From: SKW197 sp049970095
GTDB taxonomy: Archaea > Thermoplasmatota > Thermoplasmata > Lutacidiplasmatales > SKW197
Direction: 5' to 3'
DNA: 64,000 bases
Assembly: GCA_049970095.1 (NCBI GenBank)
Contig: JBMFNP010000001.1
Coordinates: 1-64,000 of the forward strand
Of the stretch, positions 34,427-43,064 are shown piece by piece. The notes under the pieces were generated by a model that did not search any database, was not told the DNA's origin, and was given only the letters and a program-made list of their open reading frames with translations. How positions within the stretch are numbered: position 1 is the first letter of the stretch; the number at the start of each line of letters is the position of its first letter. The position numbers and the translations under genes were made by a program.

Positions 34427-36373
34427 ATGGAAGTAAATACTGTTTGTGCCAGGGACTGCTATGATGCCTGTCTGATGAAGGTTATTATAGAGGAGGGAGG
34501 AATAAAGCGGGTTCAGGGAAGCAAAGCGCATCCGTTTACAAACGGATTTCTGTGTCCAAAGGGTTATAATTATATAAAATATCAGTATCATGAGGAAAGA
34601 TTGCGATTTCCGATGAAAAGGTGCGGAAAAAAAGGTGAGGGAAAGTTTGAAAAAATCACATGGGAAGAGGCACTGAAAATCATTTCAGAAAAGATAAATG
34701 AAGTTTCTACAGAATTTTCTCCACTTTCTATTCTTGTGTATGAGTATGCTGGGCACATGGGGTTCCTAAGCCGTTTCTTTCCATACAGAATTTTTAACAA
34801 GCTCAATGCCTCTTTCGTAAACCATACACTCTGTGATGCTGCAGGGAACGAAGCGTTAAATCTGCACTTTGGCACCAGTTGTGGTGTCTCCCCGCTTATG
34901 CTGGAAAATGCAAAACTGATTGTTGTTTGGGGTGCAAACCTGTACAACACCTCAATTCATGCCTACCAGAAGATTTTAAGGGCAAGAAATAAAGGTGCAA
35001 TTCTCATTGTTGTTGACCCTATAAAAAATAAACTTGCGGAAAATGCAGATGTGTTCCTCCAGGTAAAGCCTGGTACAGATGCGCTCCTTGCCTATTCAAT
35101 TATAAAGATACTTATTGAAAGCCAGCTAGTTGATTACGAGTTTATAAACACCTATACATCAGGGTTTGAGGAACTCAAGGCAGTATCACACACGGTTGAT
35201 TTAAACCAGGCAGAGAAAATCACAGGAATTTCTGTTGAAAAACTGCGAGATGTTGCAGGCATAGTTGCATCTCTTAAACCAGCGATTTTTGTAATCGGTT
35301 ATGGAATGCAGCGCAGAGCATTTGGAGGAAATGCTGTAAGGGCGGTTGCAATGCTTCCTATACTCACAGGAAATATCACCAGAGAGAGCGGAATAATCTA
35401 TAACAACGCCATAATCCCGGTGGATTTTGAGAAATTCACAGGGAAACATCTGAGAAAACTGGAACAGAGAATTTTTAACATGCAGGAACTCGGGAAAGTG
35501 CTTACAAACTCAAAATTGAATCCACCTGTAAAAATGGTGTTTGTTTACAATTCAAATCCTTGTGCTACGCTCCCAAACAGGAAAAGCGTGCTGAAGGGTT
35601 TTGAAAGAGAAGACCTTTTCACTGTGGTCCATGATATATTTCTCACAGAAACCGCACTTTATGCGGACATCCTCCTCCCTGCAAAAACCATGTTTGAGTT
35701 TGATGATGTGATTTTCGGTTATTTTCTATCAAGTGTTGCAATTCAGAACAAAGTTGTAGATGCTGATGGAGAAGCGGTTTCCAATGCTGAGCTTGCAAGA
35801 ATGTTAGCAAAGGCAATGAATTTTATTGAAAAGGAGTTATATGAGGAGGATTCAAAACTCATTGAAGAAGTCATAGAATTCGTGCCCCAGGATGCCAGAG
35901 CATTTTTAAAAAACGAGGGGTATTTGGTGCTTGAAAACAATCCTGCAATAACTGGCTTTGGTACAAAAACTGGAAAAATTGAGATTGCCTCCACTACCGC
36001 ATGGAAGATAGGTGCACCCAAAGTACCTCTGCCAATATATGAAAAAACTGATGACTTCTGGCTACTCACTCCTCTCTCCAGGGACACAATTCACACCCAG
36101 TTTTCAAATATATCTTTGCAACCCCAAGAGATTGTTTACCTGAGCCCTGGGGATGCAGAGAGAATTGATGTGTGCAATGGAGACATTGTGGTAGTAGAGA
36201 GCATAAATGGAAAGCTTGAACTCGCAGTTGAGATCTGGGAAGCAGTGCAGCCAGGCACCGCAATAATTTTCTTTAGCAAATATGCAAATGTGCTTACTAC
36301 AGATGAAAAAGCGGACCTTGGTGCTGGCTCAACATACAATTCTACACAGGTTAAGATCAAGAAAAAAACTTAA
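34427..36373 (+). CDS. Cytoplasmic molybdopterin (Mo/W-bis-MGD) oxidoreductase catalytic subunit
   Basis: A DMSO-reductase-family enzyme of 648 residues. [4Fe-4S] cysteines are at 7, 11, 15 and 43 (CARDC, CYDAC, CPKG). The likely metal ligand is Cys 136 in NHTLCDAAGN, as in polysulfide or thiosulfate reductases rather than the Ser of DMSO reductase. The molybdopterin motifs ANLYNTSIH and VWGA are present. It lacks a Tat signal, so it works inside the cell. No partner ferredoxin or membrane subunit is adjacent, and the substrate is not evident. A formate dehydrogenase is possible, but the Cys-Asp motif differs from the usual one. Confidence 0.85.
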   Translation: MEVNTVCARDCYDACLMKVIIEEGGIKRVQGSKAHPFTNGFLCPKGYNYIKYQYHEERLRFPMKRCGKKGEGKFEKITWEEALKIISEKINEVSTEFSPLSILVYEYAGHMGFLSRFFPYRIFNKLNASFVNHTLCDAAGNEALNLHFGTSCGVSPLMLENAKLIVVWGANLYNTSIHAYQKILRARNKGAILIVVDPIKNKLAENADVFLQVKPGTDALLAYSIIKILIESQLVDYEFINTYTSGFEELKAVSHTVDLNQAEKITGISVEKLRDVAGIVASLKPAIFVIGYGMQRRAFGGNAVRAVAMLPILTGNITRESGIIYNNAIIPVDFEKFTGKHLRKLEQRIFNMQELGKVLTNSKLNPPVKMVFVYNSNPCATLPNRKSVLKGFEREDLFTVVHDIFLTETALYADILLPAKTMFEFDDVIFGYFLSSVAIQNKVVDADGEAVSNAELARMLAKAMNFIEKELYEEDSKLIEEVIEFVPQDARAFLKNEGYLVLENNPAITGFGTKTGKIEIASTTAWKIGAPKVPLPIYEKTDDFWLLTPLSRDTIHTQFSNISLQPQEIVYLSPGDAERIDVCNGDIVVVESINGKLELAVEIWEAVQPGTAIIFFSKYANVLTTDEKADLGAGSTYNSTQVKIKKKT

Positions 36374-36421
36374 TATGGAACATAAAGACTCGGTGATCTC
36401 ACATTTGCGGCAAACTGATAC

Positions 36422-36623
36422 GAGACTGTCAACTTAACACATCCTTGATCCAATAATTTGTAAACCCGACATCCTATACATGGATGGCAATGGCTTGCTC
36501 GTCATCAATATCCCAAGCACACCATACCCTATATTCTTTCAATCATCCCATCCCTCCATAGGTAAACCTATGCTTAAGAGGGGGATGGGATTGGGAGTAT
36601 TTAACCCTTAAGTTGACACTCTC
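36422..36623. mobile_element. MITE-like element with 16-bp terminal inverted repeats
   Basis: The left end GAGACTGTCAACTTAA (36422-36437) and the reverse complement of the right end, GAGAGTGTCAACTTAA (36608-36623), match at 15 of 16 bases. Inside is a cruciform: CATAGG and CCTATG (36557-36572) in a larger stem of ATCCCATCCCTC (36545-36556) and GAGGGGGATGGGAT (36578-36591), with two bulged bases. No transposase gene fits in 202 bp. No target duplication is evident. A decayed IS or MITE is the best reading; the hairpin may also end the two converging transcripts. Confidence 0.6.
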
Positions 36624-36628
36624 AGAAT

Positions 36629-36642
36629 GAAAAAGGAAAAGG
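36629..36642 (-). terminator. T-rich terminator of the CARDB/zinc-ribbon gene
   Basis: On the minus strand a TTTTCCTTTTT run follows the stop codon within 20 bases, the usual archaeal T-tract signal. Confidence 0.45.
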
Positions 36643-36646
36643 TTTT

Positions 36647-39600
36647 TTAGCGGACGATGGCTCCGCAGTATGGGCACACCACAAATTCGTTGCTGATTTC
36701 TTTTCCGCACTTCGGACATACCTTGCTGAGCGGTTTTTCAGGTGTTTCCATAACTGGTTCCGGTTTCCTTATCACTTTTTTCGGAGGAACAGGTGCCTGT
36801 GGTGGCGGTGGGACTTGTGCCTGCACTTCTGCCGGTGGTGAGGACTTCAAAACTACGGGTTTTGAGCGCGGTGGTGCATATGCTGGAGGTGGCTGGTATT
36901 GAGGTTGTGGGGGTGCATATTGAGGCAGGGGTTGCTGTACTGGTGGTCTATATTCTTCTGCCGGAGGTGCAGTTCTTACTGCTGGCGGTTGTTGTAGCAT
37001 TGAAGTACCACATCTATAGCACACAGTTGCATATGCTTCATTGATGGCACCGCAACTCGGACATTTAACAGTTGCCCGTTTTGCCTTTTCTTCCTTGTTA
37101 AGCCACTGATTGTATGTCATGTATGTGGGCTGTGTTCTCCACCATCTCCAGAATGCGGCTTCAGAGAAACTTGCACCCATTTCCCTCTTTGCCTGTGCCC
37201 TGTACTTCTCAACATATGCTTCGTATTGCTGGCGCATTGTTTTCTCATGACTCGTGGCTTCAACTTTCTTGCCAGTGAATGTTGTGCCACATTCTGGGCA
37301 AGTCTTGGCATTTGCAGGAATCCACGCACCACACTCACTGCATCTTACTGTGCTAGTTTCGAATTCAGCACCGCATTTTGGACATTTTGTAGCATTTTCA
37401 GGAATTGGTGCACCACATTCTCCACATTCGCCAAGTTTTCCAATACCCATTCTGGAAAGTAATAAAAGTACTACAATTACAACTACAACTATGATTATTA
37501 TTATCACAATTATAAGAATGAGCCACGATGGAATTCCTCCTTGCTGTGGTGCATTGACTTCCACCACATTGGGCACCTCGTAGGAGAGCGGGTTTACATC
37601 TGCACCCGCTACCTCAAAATCAAGTATGTATTTGCCTGGCTTGTCAAACTTTGCATAAATTACAAACTGTCCATCCGAAGCCACAGTAGCAGGATATCTG
37701 GTTACGACATTTCCAGTGGATGCATCTTTGAGATAGAGAGTAACTCCCATCTGTATATCTAGATTTTCGGGTACCTTTACCTTCCCAACAAAGGTGCAAT
37801 CTTCTGTTGTGGAGTATCCATCCGCTTTTATGAATGGCCGTGCATCCCAGTCAAGAGTCAACCTCTCTACGAAAATTGTATTGGAAGCATTCATGCCAGT
37901 ATTGTTTACCTTTGCATAAATCGTGTGGCTGGCGTTGAGAAGTTTTGTGGTTACAACCCATGTGAATTCACATACAACCATACCTTTCCCTGGCACCTTC
38001 TGAATATTGGTCTTTCCAAGGAAGTTTGATTTTGTGAGACCATCAAGATAAAAGTCCACAGAAACACTTGAGGAATCAAGATCTCCGTCATTTGTGAGAT
38101 TTACCCTGCAGACAACTGTGGAACCGTACTGGGTTGAAGTGATCGGGGTGTTTTCTGTATCATAGAACCACACCTTACTCGCCATTGAGAGTTTAGCAGC
38201 GTACTTTACATATATATTGGTTTTAACTGCCTGTGTAGAGACGCCCTCTGTACATGAAGTTACCTGCACAGACACATTCTGGGAGCCACCTATGCCTGAG
38301 GGGATATCCCAATTAATGCTTGCCACCGCTGTTGATTTTGCGTTTATTTTTGGAATTGTGGTTGTACCAATCTCACCAGCATCTGTGCTGAACACCACAA
38401 CTACATTGGATGCAAATCCGTTCCCATCGTTATAAATTTCCACACTGATTGTTGTGGAACCATTTTCAGTGGGTTCTGGAGATACAGTTAGGGCGCCAGC
38501 ATTTATCTGCAAATCTGGGTATGTGATGATCACGGATTTTGTAGCAGTATTATCCCCCTTGTCTGAGATGGATTCTGTGGGTTCAGATGAAATTATGGAT
38601 GCGGTGATTGTGTAATATGTTCCGGATGTGGGTGTCCATGAAACTTTTGCATCTCTCCTCTCTCCAATAGGGATGCTTGAAATGGTGTCTGTACCCAGAT
38701 CACCGGATGCTGTACTGAATTTTACTATCACATTTCTTGCATCTCCGTCACCGCTGTTTTTAATTGTTGTGCGCACTTCTGCAGTTTGATTCACATTTAC
38801 ACTTTCGCTTGGTGCACCATTAACTAGCACAAATAGGAACTCAATTGAAAGAGAGGGTCTTCCTGCGATATTTAGGTTTGTGGAGTATGTGTTATCATTC
38901 TCACTCATTTCTGAAATGCTGTTATCTGGGTCCACTGTCGCATTGATGCTGAATATTCCCGATGCGTCAAAGGTGTATTGATAAACAAGATTCTGGCTTG
39001 AACCAGGTGTTATGTCTGCAGGTAGAGAATCTCCGATGACAACACCATTTACTTCAAATCTAACAATTACACCCTTTGCCAGGGAAAGCCCATTGTTTTC
39101 TACACTCGCAGTCAGGTTGATAACATCTCCTTTTAGTGGCTGGGCAGGTGTTGTAAACAAATTGGTTATCTTCAAATTCGGAAGGTCAATTGAAATTCCT
39201 ACGGGCGATGTTTCAAAGATGTTGTCTTCCTCAACCAAGTCAGGATATGGTGGGAGTGTAATGATTCCACTTCCTCTCTTAGTGTTCTGATAGGTGCAGT
39301 TTGCAATATATGAGCCTATGAATATACTGTTTGGCAGTGTAGTCACATTAATAACATCAGAAGCCACAGGGTATCTGATTATTCCCGAAGCATCTGAGCG
39401 ATTTGTTATTCCGTTTGCTGTAAGATACATTTTTATTAATGGATGTGCGTTGAGATCATTTGCAAGGGCTGCAAGGTTGTACTGGATCATAGAGGAAGAA
39501 GGAGTGTATTCCAGTGATGTGAGCTGGGCATTTTGAATTGGCATCCTATTCTGGTCATACACGGGAATCTTTGCCCAGCGGTATATAATTACCTGACTTG

Positions 39601-40846
39601 TGTTAAATGTAAAAATTGCAGGTGCATATTTCTGGCCATGGCCTGCAGCATCCAGCGGGGGTGTTTCTGCTTCATCAAATCCTACATTGAGAAGTTCCAC
39701 TCTTGCGGAATCGTAGAGCACCAGTTTATTTGATGTACCAAAAGAGAATACATTTGAATCCCAATCTATTGATATATTTGAGTTTATTACGGTCATCTGA
39801 GTGCTTCCATACAATGTGAAGTTAAATTCATAGGCAGGCCTTACAATAACATCAAATCTTGTTATGGTTATATTTCCAGTAGTTCCATTATGGTTAAACC
39901 TGAACCTCAGTTTTTCCAGTCCCGCCAGTGTGGTTACAGAAAGCGGGATAACATCGCTCACCTGTTCACTAGCATTTGGTGTGAGCGGTAAATCCTCCCA
40001 TGAAGTTCCTCCATTGTATGAAACCTCAAAACTTTTTGAACCATTATATTCTGATGTTGTGGTATAATCAATCTGGACAGATACTTTGCTGAGTTTCTCA
40101 TATGCGATTTCAGTTGTATCCAACTGAGAGATGTTCAACCACTCCCCAGGATTGAGCTCTACATAACCTGGAAAGTCCTTTGGTGTAATCTGATAATCTA
40201 CAATGTTTACATTCTCATAGTATTTTTCAATTTTAGAATCTGCAATATATATCTTGGAGTTTATCGCAGTAATTACTGGTGCATCGTCATTGTCGTCTGT
40301 TTTTGCAGCATCATTTGCCCATACAGAAGGCATTTCAGAAAGTCCTGTGATTGTGGATTCGTTCATGTACACTTCTGCTCCGTTAAGGTAGAGATATCCT
40401 GGAAACGAAAGTCTGGAATTTTTCATCACAATCTTTCCACCATTGCAGGTTAGATTGAATTTAAGATAGGGATTCACCATCATTACCGAGACGGTGATTG
40501 CACTGTCTTCCAGATATAGAATTCCACCCGAATTCACTACGAGGGTGTACTTTTTCTTTGGAGAATATGGATACACCCCACCGTCCTGAAGAAACTGAAT
40601 TTCAATTCCTTTAACTGTCAGATTTCCACCAGAGTTTATTGTAATGTTTCCATCCATGCCTAAAATACCACTGGGTGCAGTTGAACGATCCAGTATTACA
40701 GTTGTATCCACGACTAAATCATTTACAGAACTTTTGTTGCTTCCAGATTCGCTTGCCAGTATGCTCATGGAAAGCGGTAATGTGAGCAGCAATCCTATAC
40801 ACATTGCCCAAACCATTTGCTCAGCTTGCTTTTTTGAATGCATCAT
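36647..40846 (-). CDS. Giant surface protein: CARDB ectodomain, one membrane helix, cytoplasmic zinc ribbons
   Basis: About 1399 residues. A signal peptide (MCIGLLLTLPLSMSIL) leads to a roughly 1080-residue outer part. This begins with a right-handed-helix-like section (GGNLTVKG, GGILYLED repeats) and continues with about four CARDB-type beta sandwiches (PDLQINAGALTV, SLSIEFLFVLV and similar, each with a NxGxxxA core). A long hydrophobic helix (LILIIVIIIIIVVVV) crosses the membrane near residue 1110. The inside end has four CxxC...CxxC ribbons (CGECGAPIPENATKCPKCG and three others) and a Pro/Gln-rich linker. ATG 40846 is chosen over 40855 because GAGGG precedes it at the right distance. It probably senses or anchors surface material; the inner ribbons may bind a partner. 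Confidence 0.85.
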   Translation of the reverse strand: MMHSKKQAEQMVWAMCIGLLLTLPLSMSILASESGSNKSSVNDLVVDTTVILDRSTAPSGILGMDGNITINSGGNLTVKGIEIQFLQDGGVYPYSPKKKYTLVVNSGGILYLEDSAITVSVMMVNPYLKFNLTCNGGKIVMKNSRLSFPGYLYLNGAEVYMNESTITGLSEMPSVWANDAAKTDDNDDAPVITAINSKIYIADSKIEKYYENVNIVDYQITPKDFPGYVELNPGEWLNISQLDTTEIAYEKLSKVSVQIDYTTTSEYNGSKSFEVSYNGGTSWEDLPLTPNASEQVSDVIPLSVTTLAGLEKLRFRFNHNGTTGNITITRFDVIVRPAYEFNFTLYGSTQMTVINSNISIDWDSNVFSFGTSNKLVLYDSARVELLNVGFDEAETPPLDAAGHGQKYAPAIFTFNTSQVIIYRWAKIPVYDQNRMPIQNAQLTSLEYTPSSSMIQYNLAALANDLNAHPLIKMYLTANGITNRSDASGIIRYPVASDVINVTTLPNSIFIGSYIANCTYQNTKRGSGIITLPPYPDLVEEDNIFETSPVGISIDLPNLKITNLFTTPAQPLKGDVINLTASVENNGLSLAKGVIVRFEVNGVVIGDSLPADITPGSSQNLVYQYTFDASGIFSINATVDPDNSISEMSENDNTYSTNLNIAGRPSLSIEFLFVLVNGAPSESVNVNQTAEVRTTIKNSGDGDARNVIVKFSTASGDLGTDTISSIPIGERRDAKVSWTPTSGTYYTITASIISSEPTESISDKGDNTATKSVIITYPDLQINAGALTVSPEPTENGSTTISVEIYNDGNGFASNVVVVFSTDAGEIGTTTIPKINAKSTAVASINWDIPSGIGGSQNVSVQVTSCTEGVSTQAVKTNIYVKYAAKLSMASKVWFYDTENTPITSTQYGSTVVCRVNLTNDGDLDSSSVSVDFYLDGLTKSNFLGKTNIQKVPGKGMVVCEFTWVVTTKLLNASHTIYAKVNNTGMNASNTIFVERLTLDWDARPFIKADGYSTTEDCTFVGKVKVPENLDIQMGVTLYLKDASTGNVVTRYPATVASDGQFVIYAKFDKPGKYILDFEVAGADVNPLSYEVPNVVEVNAPQQGGIPSWLILIIVIIIIIVVVVIVVLLLLSRMGIGKLGECGECGAPIPENATKCPKCGAEFETSTVRCSECGAWIPANAKTCPECGTTFTGKKVEATSHEKTMRQQYEAYVEKYRAQAKREMGASFSEAAFWRWWRTQPTYMTYNQWLNKEEKAKRATVKCPSCGAINEAYATVCYRCGTSMLQQPPAVRTAPPAEEYRPPVQQPLPQYAPPQPQYQPPPAYAPPRSKPVVLKSSPPAEVQAQVPPPPQAPVPPKKVIRKPEPVMETPEKPLSKVCPKCGKEISNEFVVCPYCGAIVR

Positions 40847-40890
40847 ACTTATCATCCCTCTGTCTTTGTTTTTTCTCCTATATGTGTATT

Positions 40891-40961
40891 CTATATATAT
40901 ACCTTTGGCATCACATTGCTACTTGTAGGCTTAGGGGGTATGCCAAAATGCATATATCTTT
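40891..40961. promoter_or_regulatory. Back-to-back promoters with mirrored BRE/TATA
   Basis: The minus promoter has ATGCCAAAGG then TATATATATAG; the plus promoter has ATGCCAAAATG then CATATATCTT. The ATGCCAAA halves (40904-40911 and 40940-40947) form an 8-bp inverted repeat and sit where BRE elements would be. The plus TATA is about 27 bases before the radical SAM ATG. Confidence 0.55.
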
Positions 40962-40981
40962 AGAGAACTTAATCCATCTGA

Positions 40982-41926
40982 ATGGAACAAATAGGGGCTC
41001 ATTTGAAGGCAAAGTTGCTAGTTAGTGGTACGGTGGATGTTAAGGTAAGATTGCCAGTGGGTTATGTGTGCAGAGATGCAGCAGGACCACATGGCAACAG
41101 AAAGAGTGTGTTTGTTAAGATTGGAAACCATAAAGTGAAATTGGGCGTGGGTAGATCAAACTATTCTATTGTGTCCCGTGGAAAAGAATACTATCTTTTA
41201 GAATCAGGAAGAGAGGTCTGCAGGGTAGAATTCTTGAAGCCGGTTTTCCATGCACCGGAAATGGCATTTTTCAATCTTGTGCCATACTGTGATTACGATT
41301 GTGCATTTTGCAATTTGCCACATGGAAAACAGAAGGAAGTTCCGAGTGTGCGGTATATTGAGCTTATCAGGGGAAACATTGACAAAATCAAGAGCATCGC
41401 TGTTACATCTGGCGTTAGCAATGTAGAAACATGCGTGAAACTTACTGGCAAATTTTTAACAGAAGTAAAGCAGTTTGCACTCCCAGTTGGTGTGGAGCCC
41501 TTTGTGAGTATGCACTTTCAAATAGACTATCTAAAAAGTTGTGGTGCAGATGAAATCAAGATAAACCTTCACTCTTTTGATCCAAATGTGCTTGAAAAAT
41601 ATTGCCCAGCATTTAAAAGGAACACTTTCTCACTTCTGGAACATGCTGTGAAGGTGTTTGGCGATGGAAAGGTGTGCACAAATGTGCTTGTTGGACTGGG
41701 TGAAAATATGGAAAACACAATTGCTGGACTTGAAAAATTAACAGAAATTGGTGTGCTCGCAAATCTGAGGTATGTGCATGGTTTTGCAGGAATGCCCCCA
41801 GAAAAACTGCTTTATTTGGCTAAGGAATATAAGAAAATCCTCATAAATTCAAATCTGAAACCTGTGATGAAAACAATGTGTCTCAGATGCACAGCCTGTG
41901 ATATCGTGCCCTTTGTTGACATCTGA
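40982..41926 (+). CDS. Radical SAM protein of unknown substrate
   Basis: The radical SAM cluster motif is CDYDCAFC (residues about 101-108), inside FNLVPYCDYDCAFCNLP. The 314-residue protein also has a CLRCTAC motif near its end (MCLRCTACDIVP), so a second cluster is possible. The first 90 residues form a beta-rich domain. The class and substrate cannot be told. The nearest gene upstream is the divergent surface protein. A TATA box is 27 bases before the ATG. Confidence 0.78.
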   Translation: MEQIGAHLKAKLLVSGTVDVKVRLPVGYVCRDAAGPHGNRKSVFVKIGNHKVKLGVGRSNYSIVSRGKEYYLLESGREVCRVEFLKPVFHAPEMAFFNLVPYCDYDCAFCNLPHGKQKEVPSVRYIELIRGNIDKIKSIAVTSGVSNVETCVKLTGKFLTEVKQFALPVGVEPFVSMHFQIDYLKSCGADEIKINLHSFDPNVLEKYCPAFKRNTFSLLEHAVKVFGDGKVCTNVLVGLGENMENTIAGLEKLTEIGVLANLRYVHGFAGMPPEKLLYLAKEYKKILINSNLKPVMKTMCLRCTACDIVPFVDI

Positions 41927-41927
41927 T

Positions 41928-43049
41928 TCAATCTCTTAGCATGTATTTCTCCACAATATCCCTTGCTTTCTCTCTTTTTTCCTGGTGCCTCTTTAGAAAT
42001 TCCAAAACTCTTTCCGTTAGTTCTATCTTACATTCACCGCAAAGAATTTTTCCGCTGCGACAGTTTTCCTCCCGTTCCCTGAGTTTCTCGTCTATGCTTT
42101 CAAACATGAACTGGTAGTATGCAAACACAGAGCACACATCTGGCCTACCTCCATATTTCCGCTGCTCCTCAACAGAAACTGCACCACCAGTAAATGCGTT
42201 CATGATTTTCTTTTTTGCAATTTTTGGAGTATCTGTAGTGAATACTGAGGTTTCTGGCATGGAAGCAGACATTTTTGTTTCTGCACTCTGAAGCGAGGGA
42301 AAAAGTTTACAGTGCAGAAGTGAGGGTTTCGGAAAATTGAGTTTGGGCGCAACATCCCTGCAAATGCGAAAATGGGGATCCTGGTCTATACCACATGGTA
42401 TTAGTACTGGAGTCTCTTTCTCTTCCATCAATGTTGGCAAAAATGCAGGAGCTGACTGAAGCGCTGTGTAGAAAATTTCACCAATGTTGTTGCTGTTTTC
42501 CATACCAAACACTGCTTTTACAGTGGAAAAAGTAATTTTTTTTGCTACCTTTGCAGCGATTGGGTAAAGGGTTTTGATGTATTCGGTATCTAAGAAAATT
42601 TTTGTCTTTTCAGGTGTGAAACCGAGGGCAATTATGTCTAGAATATTTTCGTATGCCATTTTTTTTGTCTCTTCCAGAGTGAGTTCCTCTTTGAAATAGA
42701 ATTTTTCATCATCCGTCAATTGAAAGAGAAGAGTTGCTCCAGTTCTGTCCTGAATATACTTTGTGAAAATCCATGGAAGAATATGCCCTAAATGTGTGTT
42801 TCCCGAAGGACCTCGTCCTGTGTATAGATAGAATTTCTTATTGTTTTCCAGAGCATCAAGAATAAGATTAAAATCGCGGTGTGAGAAAAAGATGTTTCTC
42901 CTTAGAAAAGTGTGGAGTTCACCAAAGTCCTTTTTTATCCTTTCCTTCAAGGCATCATCGATAACTGTGGTTCCAAATTCCTGAATTAATCGGTCATAGT
43001 CCACTTTGCCTTCAACTTCCCAGGGCGTCACTTTGAAACTTTCAGCCAT
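41928..43049 (-). CDS. trpS: Tryptophanyl-tRNA synthetase
   Basis: Class I synthetase of archaeal/eukaryotic type, 373 residues. The HIGH-type motif is TGRGPSGNTHLGH, and the KMSKS-type motif is KMSAS in SAETKMSASMPET. LIPCGIDQDPHFRICRD marks the tryptophan pocket region. The C-terminus is Lys/Glu rich. The start ATG follows coaBC by 15 bases and may have its own TTTAAC box. Confidence 0.94.
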   Translation of the reverse strand: MAESFKVTPWEVEGKVDYDRLIQEFGTTVIDDALKERIKKDFGELHTFLRRNIFFSHRDFNLILDALENNKKFYLYTGRGPSGNTHLGHILPWIFTKYIQDRTGATLLFQLTDDEKFYFKEELTLEETKKMAYENILDIIALGFTPEKTKIFLDTEYIKTLYPIAAKVAKKITFSTVKAVFGMENSNNIGEIFYTALQSAPAFLPTLMEEKETPVLIPCGIDQDPHFRICRDVAPKLNFPKPSLLHCKLFPSLQSAETKMSASMPETSVFTTDTPKIAKKKIMNAFTGGAVSVEEQRKYGGRPDVCSVFAYYQFMFESIDEKLREREENCRSGKILCGECKIELTERVLEFLKRHQEKREKARDIVEKYMLRD

Positions 43050-43064
43050 GTGTACAAAGAATAC

